DNA from: Mortierella sp. BCC40632
Taxonomy: Eukaryota > Mortierellomycota > Mortierellomycetes > Mortierellales > Mortierellaceae
Direction: 5' to 3'
Assembly: GCA_011634665.1 (NCBI GenBank)
Contig: WAEK01000039.1
Location: 1 to 64,000 of the forward strand
DNA: 64,000 bases
The translations under genes and the position numbers were made by a program. The notes under the pieces are model-generated. The model searched no databases. It worked only from the letters and a program-made list of their open reading frames with translations, and had not been told where the DNA came from. This document shows, piece after piece, positions 10,830 through 21,234 of the stretch (position 1 is its first letter; every line of letters begins with the position of its first letter).

Positions 10830-11757
10830 ATCACTAGAGACGTTAAGGATTTCTTGTCTTTTTATACACATCAAAGCCTTCGGATCGGACAATACGCTTG
10901 TTTTTAATCCATTTCTGCAGATCCGAGAGAGTCGACGAGTGCCCCCATGATCGATACTTGAACCACATGCTTCCTCCAAACAAATTCTGAGATCCAACGA
11001 AACGACATCTGACTAGCCTTATCTAGCCTTACCAACCTTTTAGCCTGTCCTAACTTTCCATCTAACCGACCTCATCAAATCTTTTGAATCCGAACCATTT
11101 CAATTTTCGCCTCATATAAACTCCAACCCAACTCTATTAAAACTAAAATTTGGCTCCTCGCCTTGATCTCCACTCACACCATTTATGGCAAGTCTTTGAC
11201 TTGTCTACGCATTTCTAATTCTAAAAGATTGGAATAAATCTTTGGTATTATTAGAGTCTGCTTGACCTGTGATACGAAACTCACCAGGCTCGATGTTACA
11301 TTTCACAAAAAAGAGCTTTATCTGACATATCACACTTTGGTTGTGCCCCCCTAAAAGTATTCATAGTGTCTGGTGGACCTTTGGCCCTCTGTCGGCTCTT
11401 CTGACTTGTACATTTATTAGTACACTGTCGATTGTTTCATCATCCTAGTTTCGCAATAGCCTCCAACAGGCTCGCAGAAAGTCCTGAAGCCCAACCTCTT
11501 CTTTCGACTCTCAGCGACGTCGCACTCGCTACTTTAACAACAAAAAAACAGTCCTAGCACAACATTGTTTAGCCATTTGCCTTGCAAGTGTACGCCAAAA
11601 GTCTCCTCGTTTAGCAAACCTGGGCCTATCAAGGAAAGTTGCATTGGACCCCAACTGCCACGGCAGGATAATCTCGCAACATTTCATAGCAATAGTAGCA
11701 CTATTGGTTCAGCAACCATGCAAAAACGACGACTCCCTGGAGTTGAGACTTTGCTGC
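10830..11757. other. Intergenic, nothing recognised
   Basis: It contains the promoter region of the SAP-like gene (TATA near 10860) and AT-rich sequence. No frame with a recognisable product was found. The 11565-11798 plus-strand frame lies largely opposite the 3' exon of the Crinkler-like gene and is probably a shadow. Confidence 0.35.
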
Positions 11758-12308
11758 TCACGCTATCTTCTTTTCCTGATCGACCTTGTCAACAGTAGTG
11801 CAAACTGCTGATAACACTCCAAGAAGTTCTCCTTCATGTACTGTGTATTAGAGATCAGTATTTGATTTACAGAGAGCCCCAGCTCAAGCTCCCTAACTCA
11901 AAGCAATCACATTGATCTCAGCGTACCTGATGTCTGAACAGTAGTAAGCTCTGCCGGCAACTGTACCAAGATATACAAGGTGTCATCCTTGTACGGAGGG
12001 ATTTCCTCGCGAATCTCGAGTCTCGGATGTAACCTCACTTTCGACAGGGTGTCCCATACATACAAAGCCCTCTCCAAAACTGTGCCCACATTTGGTAAAT
12101 GGACTTTCCAGAGATTGATACTGCGAGCAGGGACACTGAATGGAAAAGTAATGGGCATGATAGACTTTATCAGGTCTTTCAATTCTCCAAAACTTCGAGT
12201 GTTGTTCATCTCGATAGGGAACGATTCCCAAGATGAGGACCCTTCGATAATGCAGAAGAGCTTTTGAGGCTTCCCTTGGCTGTCTGAATTGGCTCTACGT
12301 GACGTCAT
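11758..12308 (-). CDS. Crinkler-type N-domain protein, two exons, about 154 aa
   Basis: The N-terminal domain has the Crinkler (CRN) pattern: a KLFCIIEG strand, a FGELKDLIKS helix, then SINLWKVHLP, and a DTLYILVQLP strand at the end. This is the ubiquitin-like header seen on CRN/CR proteins of oomycetes, chytrids and mucoromycete fungi. Exon 1 ends at about 11927 with GTACGC, and exon 2 (11840-11758) adds 27 residues in phase. The usual long effector or NTPase/nuclease C-terminus is absent, so this is a header-only protein or a truncated copy. ATG 12308 was chosen because it lies just before the domain; ATG 12374 is in the same frame and adds 22 residues. CRN roles in other species include host nuclear effectors and conflict-type proteins; nothing here shows which. 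Confidence 0.65.
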
Positions 12309-12469
12309 CTCGAAAAGACCTGACTGTACTATGCCTAGTTTAGTAAAGACTAGGGTTGACAACCTTTCGAACATGAGGAAAGTGCTTGCTTTTAACTCGG
12401 GAAATATACCTTTTGGGCTCCAAGTTGGGGACTTGTCTGGAATGGTAGGAAGAAAGAAGGTGAAGTTCG

Positions 12470-12945
12470 CTGGGGATTGTCTGAGTGAGTGGGAAGAAGG
12501 AGGGTGAAGTTCGCTGGGGGGATTGTCTGAGTGAGTGGGAAGAAGGAGGGTGAAGTGCGCTAGAGGGTGAATTCGTTATTTTAAACGCTGCGGATTGATG
12601 AGAGGTGGACTGCCTCTGATGGATGGAGGATAGAAGACTGTGGATTGATAAAAAGGTAGACCACAGCTGATGGATGACCGACAGCGTCAGTTTATATGGC
12701 CGACAGCGCCAGTTTAAAGGTGGACCATGCCCTCTTGTAAGTTCAGATGGAGCCTATGCTCCGTCCTTGAGGCGATTTTGTGTTAGCTCGATTGTGGAAG
12801 GTGCCAATTTCCAGGATATGCAGACTTCTCCAATTCGCCGGTAGCGTGGCCCATTCGAGGATTGACTGCGCCAGATAGAGGATTAACTGCGCCAGGTAGA
12901 GAATTGACTACGCCATATAGATGATTGACTGCCAGGTAAATACTA
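12470..12945. repeat. Short tandem repeats upstream of the JmjC gene
   Basis: GGAAGAAGGAGGGTGAAGT occurs in adjacent copies around 12490-12560. Further on, about four degenerate units of 20-24 bp of the type TTGACTGCGCCAGATAGAGGA lie at 12858-12945, ending just before the 5' leader of the JmjC gene. Both are simple local duplications. A promoter role is possible but not shown. Confidence 0.6.
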
Positions 12946-13012
12946 GACTGCTTTTTTCTCGTTTATTTTCTCCATCCCAATTTCACTTCTTCCTTCAACC
13001 AGCCTCTTCACA

Positions 13013-15851
13013 ATGAACCAACAAAGCATTGACCTCTCTACCATTGACTACGACAGTCTTATCGCTCGGGGCCTACCCTTTCTACCACTTTCAGCTGTTG
13101 AAATTGATTTTTCCAATCCTGATTTTCATTCCCTCAATTCTCTCCTTACTTCAAAGTCTCCTCTCATCTTAAGAAATTTCACACAATCTCCAGACTGGGA
13201 CAAGTCCCAGTTTTCGCTGCAAAGATTCAAGGACCTCCAAGGGACTAAAAGTAGACCATACTTTTATTTTACCATAAAGACTCAAGTTGGTTAGCTCTGC
13301 ATCAAGTCTAAAAGTCAAATTTAACTCTTTTTTTTTAACAAACAGAAATCGATTGTTGGGACCAAAAAAAAGGAGTGCATGTTATCCTTCCAACAAATGA
13401 GTACATTGAAAATGTTCATGAAAACCCAACGCCGTCTAAAAACAAAGGGTCTCTCCTGTATGCGAAAGATCTTTCATGTCCAAAAGAATGGAGTGACGAT
13501 CTGATGAGCCGGATTATTCCTAATGTGATACGCCATCACGGTGACCATGACCTTAGTAGGTTTAGCTTTTGCTACCAACCAACCATTTACATAAATTACC
13601 AAAAAATGAAATGTTAAACCCACTCCAATGACTCTTGTCTCTAGACACATTTCTTGGGGTCTCTGCTGCCGAAAACCTGTTGCTGTATCTCGGACAAAAT
13701 GGATCATGGCAAGTAATAAGAATGCGGAGGTATCTAATATTGGGATCAATCCTCATGTTAACACACAAACAAAATTCATTTTAGGACGCCTATACACATG
13801 GACTTATTGGCCACCCCAGCATACAACCTGATGCTATTCGCAAACAGTGACTCCTTTGCACTCTGGTTTATGATACACGAAAGTGATGCGCCAAAAATGG
13901 TGGCCCTTCTTGAGTCATTGGGTCAGGTTCCCTCCCACGAAAATTATTTCGTCTGCCCGGATGAATTGGCTAAAGCAGACTTTTCAATTTTTGTTGGGAA
14001 ACAAGTCCCTGGTGATCTCGTGTATATCCCACCAATGTCATACCACCAAGTCGTAAACTTTGTAAGTCCGATAAAAACCAATCGGTTTTTTCCATCTTTT
14101 TAATGTCGTCATAACTAATTGGTTACATTCTTTGTAGGGACGAACTACAATGAAGGTCGCATGGAATTCCTTTACCGCAGATACGATTGATACTGCCATT
14201 AACAAAGTGATTCCTTCATATCGGCAGTATGATCTTTATCATTTCTGTAGTGCTTTATCCATACTTAAGCTCTTCTTCAATAATAATGTTTTATTTTTTC
14301 TCCCCCCCCCCCCTTCCCCTCCCTCTCGTTATAGGATTTTCCGTCCAGATATCTACAATACAGGAGAGATTGTTATGCGCACATTGGATGGCTTCACTTC
14401 CATTTTAAACAATGAGCCCGAATGCAGAAGAAGGTTTTCAAGAGAGTCTCTCAACAAATCCTTCCCAACTATCCTGCGACTCTTTGAAAACTTGCTTCTG
14501 AGTGAATGGATTAATTGGGATTGTGTGAGTAGCGATTCAAAAAGTTTCATTTTCCCATCAAGCCTCTCAAACCTACAAGAACAGACACAGCAACGATCAC
14601 CTGCGACTTTTTGTCATGGAGTTGTATTTAATCGACATCTTGTCTGCCACGAAACAGTCTGTTTGCAAGGCAATTCACCTTATCACCTCTGTCTCCACTG
14701 CTTCTCTTTGGGTCGTGGATGCATACACAGGGCTTCCAGTCTTCAGATGAAAGAAATGTATTCCATGAGATTTCTGCAATCCATTTACTCTAATGCTATT
14801 TTGGCATGGAATAAATCAAGCACGTCATTATTCAGGAATAGATTCGCTCAGAGGTAAGAGGCGATCGATTTATTATCACTCTAGACTGACTTTTGCAAAT
14901 ACAAAACATTCTCATTTTATTATTATTCTTGTGATTTCCCTCCAGATCTTCATCCCTAAGCGAGCCCTACTCGTTTGCTTCGCTTGCATATATCAGGCTT
15001 CAACAGCTCATGCAAACAGACAAATGTTCACTAAAAGTAGGTCAATAGGCTCTTACACCTTAGTACTACCTACCTTTACCTAAAATTACCTATTCTCACA
15101 TGCCATTACTACCTCCTTTATTAACCTTATTCTCTCATAGTCCTGCCATCGCTGCAAAAAGAAAAGGGCAAATCATGTTACATTGCCATGCTCTCAACAC
15201 TTTGAGAGTAAAGCAACATGGAGAAAGAATCAGCCGGCCTTTAAATGCCGTCTTTTGTTTTGCGAACCTTGTCTCTACAATTGCATTGGCAAAAACTGGG
15301 TCGAGATCGTCAGAGTTCCAGACAACCAATTCTCATGCCCAAAGTGCACAAAATCATGCAACTGTGACGTTTGCAATCATACTCCTCCAGAAAAACCAAA
15401 GCTCAGCGTATCTCCTTATGACAATCCTGCGGACGATCCAAGAAATATGGGCGGCGTCTGTGAAAATTTCAGAATTGAACAGACTTTTAAAAGAACGTCT
15501 TTGAAGCGAAAAAGGACCGACAAGGGTGATGTCAATGACAGTGATAGAGGTGGTTCTGGTGATTCAGGTGACAACTCTACCCTTTCAGTCCTGAAGAGGA
15601 TCTCAATGGACTCGATCCAAAGAGAGGTTGGAGACCTCCGAAAGGAAGTTCACGACTTTCGGCATAGGCTCTCAAACATCGAACATCTCTTGTATGTCAG
15701 CGAGCGTGTTGGTGGTTTCAACAACATATATTGCGCTTTCATTGTGTTATTCGCTAATGCATTTACTTTCTTTGACCCCCTGTAAAATACCAGGACAATG
15801 CTAGTTCAAAACAAGAACAATGCATCTGGGTCGAGTCCAGACAGGCCTTAA
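13013..15851 (+). CDS. JmjC dioxygenase with C-terminal zf-4CXXC_R1 zinc finger
   Basis: Nine exons join in phase (13013-13289, 13346-13555, 13645-13708, 13785-14061, 14138-14226, 14335-14853, 14946-15036, 15141-15691, 15794-15851), giving 711 aa. The JmjC fold comes first. Its iron site is intact, with HMD in the TPIHMDLLATP segment and the distal histidine in MSYHQVVNF. A Cys/His-rich middle (FCHGVVFNRHLVC, CLHCF) follows. The C-terminal zinc finger has SCHRCKKK, FCEPC and CPKCTKSCNCDVC, the CDCA7-type zf-4CXXC_R1 pattern, before an acidic tail and a coiled coil. The likely role is a 2-oxoglutarate/Fe(II) histone demethylase in the nucleus. The third intron appears to use a GC donor (GCAAGT). 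A paralogue lies at 24.8-27.3 kb in inverse orientation. Substrate unknown. Confidence 0.88.
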
Positions 15852-15938
15852 ATCAGCCGCCTTTTGTCTTGGATGACACCATAGATATAGCTTTATGCTC
15901 CATAAAAAATTAATGTTGGAATCTTTAAATAGTTCCTC

Positions 15939-16304
15939 CTATGATGTTCTTGGTTCAGGAATGGTCCTGAGAGAGCCTTTGATTACGCAGTGTGTTCCAT
16001 CTGATCCAGAGATTACAGAGCTCATGTCTACTGTACCTTTACCGTCGTTCAAGTAATCAAAGCATACATTGACCTTGTATTCAATAGACGTTTCCCTTCC
16101 TGTTGGATAAAATGTAACAGATCCAAGGACTATTCTCATGACCCCTTTCCCCCCACATTCTCCGACTCGTTGAATCATTTTATCCACTTCTATAACCTCT
16201 CCACACTCTCCTTCAAAGCCGGTGTGTCCGATATACCACACTCTTGCAACAAGACGATCCTCGCCCAGATAGAAACTGTCTAGTTTTCGTTCTGTTGTCC
16301 TCAT
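15939..16304 (-). CDS. Small OB-like protein, 121 aa
   Basis: Single exon from ATG 16304, with an AT-rich TATA-like stretch about 35 bp upstream. The protein is mostly beta-strand by eye. It has a G-S-V-T-F strand, a long loop and a terminal HCVIKGSLRTI strand, the order seen in the small beta-barrel proteins at 42.4, 52.3-53.7 and 58.8 kb. Those share a core of 'G-x-[VI] strand, GLxVxV strand, C-x-V-x-G-x-L strand'. I infer an OB-like fold and hence possible nucleic-acid or protein binding; this is fold inference, not family recognition. It is convergent with the JmjC gene, with a gap of about 90 bp. Confidence 0.5.
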   Translation of the reverse strand: MRTTERKLDSFYLGEDRLVARVWYIGHTGFEGECGEVIEVDKMIQRVGECGGKGVMRIVLGSVTFYPTGRETSIEYKVNVCFDYLNDGKGTVDMSSVISGSDGTHCVIKGSLRTIPEPRTS

Positions 16305-16329
16305 GTTTGATGTTCTAATTTCGTATATT

Positions 16330-16628
16330 TATTTATCTATTTTTTGATTTACCACTTTTTGAACAAAGCCCAGAATGATCATTTATAAAAACTGGTGGTA
16401 TCCTTCATAGAAAGTATCCACCGGCTATCTTTTCTTGATTGCAATAAAAAAAAAAAAAAAGAGGAATATGTAACCAGATATTTATAACGACGCAATTCCT
16501 TTGGGAACCATTTAAACAGTCCGGTCAAAACCCTTCTGCATCACACATAGTCAGAATTCATGCGCAAATGAGGACTTTATTTATTTATGTATTTATTATA
16601 AACTAAAATGGACTTCTATTACTTTGTA

Positions 16629-16688
<60 letters not shown>

Positions 16689-16740
16689 AAATGAAAAAGA
16701 AAAAAAAAAAAAAGAGGATAGTCGGTATTTATCACGGCAT
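16330..16740. repeat. Intergenic with (GAAA)n microsatellite
   Basis: A pure GAAA array of about 15 units runs from about 16630 to 16690 and is followed by A-rich sequence. Poly-A also occurs near 16446. No gene was seen. The A-rich tract sits just beyond the 3' end of the next minus-strand gene. Confidence 0.85.
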
Positions 16741-16751
16741 TGCCACAATAC

Positions 16752-17195
16752 CTAGAACGCTACCCCGTGCTCTGCCCTGCTCAACTGTTCAAACATGGAT
16801 GGGTTGCTGTAACTATATCCCGCTGGGGGATGGTCCGTTAGTTGGGAGATAATGACAAGGGTCTCGTACTTTGGACTCGTGCCATCAAAGAGGTCTGTCA
16901 AGATGACGCTGTCTTCACAGGGGTAGTACCTTTCGATGACTGTCCCATCATCTCCGACTTGTCGGGCTTTCCAGTGCCAAGACTTGGCTGTGTCAAAATT
17001 GGTAGAAGAAATCTTTTGGGTTCTGGTAATGTACGCCTTTACTTCTCCAACTCTCATTGTCGAGTCTACAATGACAATATTACTTTCAACTTTTCGACCG
17101 AGATGTTCGTACGCAACGATGACTGACCTTTCCCCGATCTGTTTCAGCTTGTCTAATGAATTGGAGAGAATTTCCCCCATGTTAGGCATACCCAT
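16752..17195 (-). CDS. Crinkler/ubiquitin-like header protein, 147 aa
   Basis: ATG 17195 is the first possible start (the frame upstream begins with TTG). The order of elements resembles the Crinkler N-domain: strand RSVIVAYEH, strand SNIVIVDS, helix RVGEVKAYI, a KSWHWKAR segment in the position of LWKV, and a final LVIISQL strand. The similarity is weaker than for the genes at 11.8 and 57 kb. Its 5' end overlaps the stop of the upstream frame (17182) by 14 bp. The two may be exons of one gene, although I could not find an in-phase junction. Function unknown. Confidence 0.45.
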   Translation of the reverse strand: MGMPNMGEILSNSLDKLKQIGERSVIVAYEHLGRKVESNIVIVDSTMRVGEVKAYITRTQKISSTNFDTAKSWHWKARQVGDDGTVIERYYPCEDSVILTDLFDGTSPKYETLVIISQLTDHPPAGYSYSNPSMFEQLSRAEHGVAF

Positions 17196-17769
17196 TTTTT
17201 TTACACCGTTTCTCAATCACAACAGCGACCGACTTCAACCCCCTCAGATACATACCCCTTGGCATCGGTAGAGTCACACTTAGATAGTCAATCCCAAACC
17301 GTAGACCGACATTTGGGATGTCCTTTACTAGGAACGTCGCAGGATAGCAGGCCACCTTTACCACTGGCCTCCCTCCGGCTCCTGGAGTCTCCGAGATCCA
17401 CTTCAGCTCCATTTCTCCGTAGTCCATTCGTTTGAGTCCTACCGGCTTGTTCGAAACGCTATTGAGCAAATGCTCGTTCACCCGCTTTTTTACTCCGCTC
17501 ATCGAGTCTTCTCCTTTGACCTCGACATAGAATACAGACTTGCTGTGGTGTTCAATCCTGACTCTAATCAGAACCCGCTCCTCGTCCTCGACCTTTTCGA
17601 GCCCATTCTCCGTAAACGGCCCCCATCTTTTCATACCTACTAACCTCTCTGACCCCATTCGCTCTACTCGCTCTACTCGCTCCCCTACTCGTTCTACTGA
17701 TGGTCCTAACGGTCCTGACGGTGGGACAGAGGAGGAGAGGCGCGTCAAACAAGGCGACGCTCCGAGCAT
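17182..17769 (-). CDS. Ubiquitin-like/Crinkler-type header protein, about 195 aa
   Basis: The first ATG is 17769. After a low-complexity N-terminus rich in R, E and V, residues about 60-180 form a beta-grasp-like order: RVLIRVRIEH, SVFYVEVKG, a MSGVKKRVNEHL helix, a MELKWISE strand and a final VAVVIEK. It probably pairs with the downstream frame (16752-17195) as a tandem or split gene. A GT/AC microsatellite at about 17776-17794 lies just upstream of the start. No TATA was recognised and the gene model is tentative. Confidence 0.4.
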   Translation of the reverse strand: MLGASPCLTRLSSSVPPSGPLGPSVERVGERVERVERMGSERLVGMKRWGPFTENGLEKVEDEERVLIRVRIEHHSKSVFYVEVKGEDSMSGVKKRVNEHLLNSVSNKPVGLKRMDYGEMELKWISETPGAGGRPVVKVACYPATFLVKDIPNVGLRFGIDYLSVTLPMPRGMYLRGLKSVAVVIEKRCKKNGYA

Positions 17770-17859
17770 GCTTACCACACACACACACACACACCTGGGC
17801 ACGCACCGTACCTTTAAAGTCCTGATGGTGACTCTGATGGCGACTTCGTGACTTCGTGA

Positions 17860-18105
17860 GATGGATATGTCCCAGAGTCTGACCCCTCCTCCCTCCCTTT
17901 TATACCCCTCCTCCCTCCCTCCCTACCAACCTGATTCTCCCCGCCCGTTACCCCGCCCTTTTCCCAAAAAGCTCAATCCCCCATCTCGCTCTTCCCTATA
18001 TAGCCCCGCCCCGACCCCGAAGCCTGAATTTCCTTTCCCTCCCTGCCTCCCAATAACCGCCCTCCAAATTCTCTTGCTTCCTAGAGGAGAATTTATAAGA
18101 GGGTT
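17860..18105. other. C-rich low-complexity stretch
   Basis: CCTCCCTCC-rich sequence with no supported gene. It ends directly at the stray 28S rDNA fragment. Confidence 0.5.
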
Positions 18106-18106
18106 A

Positions 18107-18200
18107 TAATAACTGGCTTGTGGCAGCCAAGCGTTCATAGCGACGTTGCTTTTTGATCCTTCGATGTCGGCTCTTTCTCTCCTACTTGCAGGAGAATTCG
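18107..18200 (+). rRNA. Stray 28S rRNA fragment (domain V)
   Basis: Positions 18107-18170 match the conserved 28S segment running from ATAACTGGCTTGTGGC through GCCAAGCGTTCATAGCG and TTTTTGATCCTTCGATG to TCGGCTCTT. The match then decays but can be followed to GAATTC at about 18195. It lies on the same strand as the longer 28S piece at 60111 and spans the position at which that piece begins. It is a dead fragment with no flanking rRNA. Confidence 0.85.
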
Positions 18201-18204
18201 TCGT

Positions 18205-18755
18205 GACGCGTTTGGCTGGTATGTTCATTTCGCGTCCAAAGGTTCACGTGTTACAAGGGGTATATAAACTGGCATGTATACAGGAATTCTGTAGAGAGCC
18301 AGGCGGCTGAGTCTACTCAAATGAACTTGTTGAGTCTTTCTGCTTAGAAAACCCTCTCAACTTGCTGAGTAAAATGGCTTAGTTCTCCAATGGCATTTCG
18401 AAATTGAGTCCACTACTTGCTGTGTTTGATTTTATTGTCTTACTTCCTGGGTCTATTTCTTTTTTTCCTATTGTCATCCTTCCCTCATCCACAAACTCTC
18501 TCTTCCGTATACAAAATTTCTGCACCCTTAGATTTTCTTCAGTACCACCAAGCACACTCTCTGCTCCGAGCTACATTCGACTAAATCCGCGGTCGGGTAA
18601 AGAGAGAGACTATCGCGCATATTGTTTAACGCGAGGCGCAGCTTTTCTATTCAATAGAGAGGTCCCTCAACCCCTTTGCCTTCGACCAGTATCGCCTTGC
18701 TAACTTACTTACTATCATTCAAATCAGCTCTAAGATTAATTTTATTTTTAGCTCA
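18205..18755. other. Intergenic, nothing recognised
   Basis: A plus-strand frame at 18404-18703 lacks an ATG at its start and any recognisable motif. No RNA or repeat was seen beyond the adjacent 28S fragment. Confidence 0.35.
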
Positions 18756-18760
18756 TCTTC

Positions 18761-19357
18761 CTATCCAATAACGCGCCCTTCGGTACGAATAATCCTTCCA
18801 GACTCAGCATTCTTTTGCTTCAAAGCATCTTTTGTTAACATATGATACTCTTGATCCGGGACATAATGCCGAAGGCTCTTGTCATAACAAGAGAGAGAAG
18901 CTCCTCCACGATGGTAAACTAAGTTCTTCTCGCGCTCACCTCTGAAAAAAGCATATCTTATTTGAACCATCCTTTTCGTCCAAAGAGAACCACGATACTC
19001 AAAGACGTTTTCCTGGATAATACGCTTGACAATTGACGCTGCGATTCTCAGGGGTACTTCTTGTGACAGTTTAAGAAATTCAGAAGGCTTTGTAATGTCC
19101 AAAGTATCCGATAACTGCCGTGTCAACGTATCCAACTTGTCCAGGTTTTTCAAAATCGAGGCGTCTGTTGTTTTCTCGATAACTTCTCCCCTTTTCTCTC
19201 CTAATATAATACTATTTGCTAGCGTGACAACAGCCTCGAAATTTGTTCGTCTAGGGTGAGAAATTCTAACAGGACGAGGATCATAGACTTCGGTCCAGCT
19301 AGGATAGAACTCTTCGAAAACATCAATATCTCCTAACTCGAGACTCAATGCTATCAA
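18761..19357 (-). CDS. Hypothetical protein, last exon about 198 codons
   Basis: A long, well-formed frame encodes a mostly helical protein with segments such as DTLTRQLSDTLDI and VPLRIAASIVKRIIQENV, and a basic C-terminus. The frame opens with TTG, so the true start lies upstream. A short frame from ATG 19525 (MKVEVDNRMRTVSDG, with FDPFHW) precedes a TTGATAG acceptor and a CTAAT branch-like site near 19367, but the exact donor could not be fixed. No family was recognised. It may be a nuclear or cytosolic orphan protein of this fungal lineage. Confidence 0.5.
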   Translation of the reverse strand: MIALSLELGDIDVFEEFYPSWTEVYDPRPVRISHPRRTNFEAVVTLANSIILGEKRGEVIEKTTDASILKNLDKLDTLTRQLSDTLDITKPSEFLKLSQEVPLRIAASIVKRIIQENVFEYRGSLWTKRMVQIRYAFFRGEREKNLVYHRGGASLSCYDKSLRHYVPDQEYHMLTKDALKQKNAESGRIIRTEGRVIG

Positions 19358-19531
19358 TAAGTTTTTTTGACAATGATTAGTCTATTACGCCACAAATCTC
19401 CACCAATTGGAACACTTGTCCCAATGAAATGGGTCGAATAAACATGCGAGACAAATTCGAGTATGAATGACGAAGACAGTACCATCAGAAACAGTGCGCA
19501 TTCGGTTATCCACTTCGACTTTCATAGTGTT

Positions 19532-19918
19532 TTATTTCTTGCGATAATCAAGGGGTGGGGCGAGTGACGAAACAAGTGAGAGAGGAGTGTCAAGGACAGG
19601 GTCAAGATTAGAGACGTGCTTATTTATACTTCCAAATTGGAGAAAGACGTAACAAGCTCCGATGGATGGTCTTTCGTATACAGGAGACAGGATACTCGGA
19701 CATTCAATTTTGGCGAAGCACTTGAGTTTTGCTGACGGAAAAGAGCTTTGTTGGGAGAGCCATCTGATAACTAAGACGATGTGGGTACTTGACCAATGGA
19801 AACACTGTCCTATGGGTACATCATTTACTTCTAGCATAGCACTATCGAATGACCAGTTTCTTTCTGATGGCATATCGTGGGTTTGTTCAACTTTATTCTT
19901 CGCAAAAACATGTAACAA
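19532..19918. other. Ambiguous coding region
   Basis: The minus-strand frame (128 codons, opening with TTG, first ATG about 15 codons in) contains CFHWSS, reminiscent of the FDPFHW segment just downstream on the same strand. A plus-strand frame with an ATG start covers 19662-19922. I cannot decide which, if either, is real. A duplicated exon of the 18.8 kb gene is one possibility. Confidence 0.25.
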
Positions 19919-20017
19919 GTAGGTAGGAAAAGGAGGACTGCGTCTTGGCCTGTAAATTGTGAAGACTATCCATCTGACGGCTTTAGCTTCGCTGAAGTAG
20001 ATCCGCCTTTCACACTT

Positions 20018-20500
20018 CTACTTCTTACTGTCCGACTGAAGCTGTTTCCAGGTCCAGTTACTGTCCAATTCATCATCCTCAAGACTTTTAACTGCATTCT
20101 GGCAGTCCGTGACCTTTTTGCTACATCGCTGAACCTCTTTCAGTAAATCACCAGATTGAGGGGCCTTGTTATGCTTCTTGACAGCGGCATCTAGCTCACT
20201 TTTGGCTTTATCATACTTTTTTTCGGCTTCCTTGTGCTTCCTGAGATATTCCTTGTAATGTTCCTCATAATTCTTGATTTCTTTATCTTCAAGACTTTTA
20301 ACTGCGTTCTGGCAATCCGAGACCTTTATCTTACATCGCTGAACCTCATTCAATAAATCGCCAGATTGAGGGGCCTTGTTATGCTTCTTGACAGCGGCAT
20401 CTAGCTCACTTTTGGCTTTATCATACTTTTTTTCGGCTTCCTTGTGCTTCCTGAGATATTCCTCCCGATATCCTCTCACGGACATGGCAAGCTTAGGCAT
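20018..20500 (-). CDS. Coiled-coil protein with a tandem internal duplication
   Basis: ATG 20500 is the first true start (the longer frame opens with TTG), giving 160 aa. Two copies of a roughly 60-residue helical unit follow each other. Each contains EYLRKHKEAEKKYDKAK, SELDAAVKKHNKAP, QSGDLL and a C-x4-V-x-D-C-QNAVKSLED ending. The nucleotide sequences of the copies are almost identical, so the duplication is recent. The heptad-like pattern suggests a coiled coil or helical hairpin with one or two conserved cysteines. No family was recognised. Location unknown; no signal peptide. Confidence 0.6.
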   Translation of the reverse strand: MPKLAMSVRGYREEYLRKHKEAEKKYDKAKSELDAAVKKHNKAPQSGDLLNEVQRCKIKVSDCQNAVKSLEDKEIKNYEEHYKEYLRKHKEAEKKYDKAKSELDAAVKKHNKAPQSGDLLKEVQRCSKKVTDCQNAVKSLEDDELDSNWTWKQLQSDSKK

Positions 20501-20504
20501 GGAT

Positions 20505-21054
20505 GAAGCAAGGAGTTTAAAAGAGGACTTGTGTTGACTAAATGGTTTGTCAGGGAAAATTACTTGAGTGGACTGCTTGGGAGAGTGGAAAAAGCGCTGA
20601 CTTACAAGGATCAATAGACAAGTGAAGAGAAGAGAGGTATTAATATGAAAAAAATACTATTTATGACGAGTAATGACAAAGTTGCAACACTTCAACGCAT
20701 CCTTTTTGTGTGCAGTCTTTCAAATCTCACACACAGAAACATAAAGAAGGAAAGACACAAATGTCCTTTGCGGATGGAAGTGAGTAAATGGAGCTATGAT
20801 GGAAGCAATGAATAAGGATGAGTCAACTACAGACAAGTGGGAGTGAAGTAACAGATGATTTGTCTTGAATGGGACAGGAGATATGCCGATGGAAAAGAGT
20901 ATACTATAACATAGTCAGGCAGAGAAGTAACAAATGGAGGGATATCAGCAACCTGAAAGAACTAGAACCAGTCAAAGGGCAGACGAAAAAGAAAGGGAAA
21001 AGCTAAAGGTAGAGGGTGTACGTACGCATCAACGAACGGAAGAAAGGGAAACAA
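20505..21054. other. Intergenic, nothing recognised
   Basis: Purine-rich sequence with no sustained frame. It probably includes the promoter of the coiled-coil gene. Confidence 0.3.
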
Positions 21055-21090
21055 ACTTGTGTTTGCCAAGCGTTCATAACGACTTGTTTG
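21055..21090 (+). rRNA. Very short degenerate 28S-like fragment
   Basis: CTTGTG followed by GCCAAGCGTTCATAACGAC matches the 28S segment CTTGTGGCAGCCAAGCGTTCATAGCGAC with a few changes. It covers the same spot as the other two 28S pieces in the window. At about 30 bp it could be chance, but the 14-bp exact core (GCCAAGCGTTCATA) makes descent more likely. Confidence 0.5.
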
Positions 21091-21234
21091 TAGGAAATCT
21101 TTAGTTTGCTCATTTCCCTCGAATCAAATTACTGGAAGCAACGACTGTTACAAGAAGGGGGAGAAAGCTACCGAAATACAAGAGGATCAATGGTTGTTTA
21201 GAAGAGAAAGGAAAGTTACTTCAAACTTCTTCAT

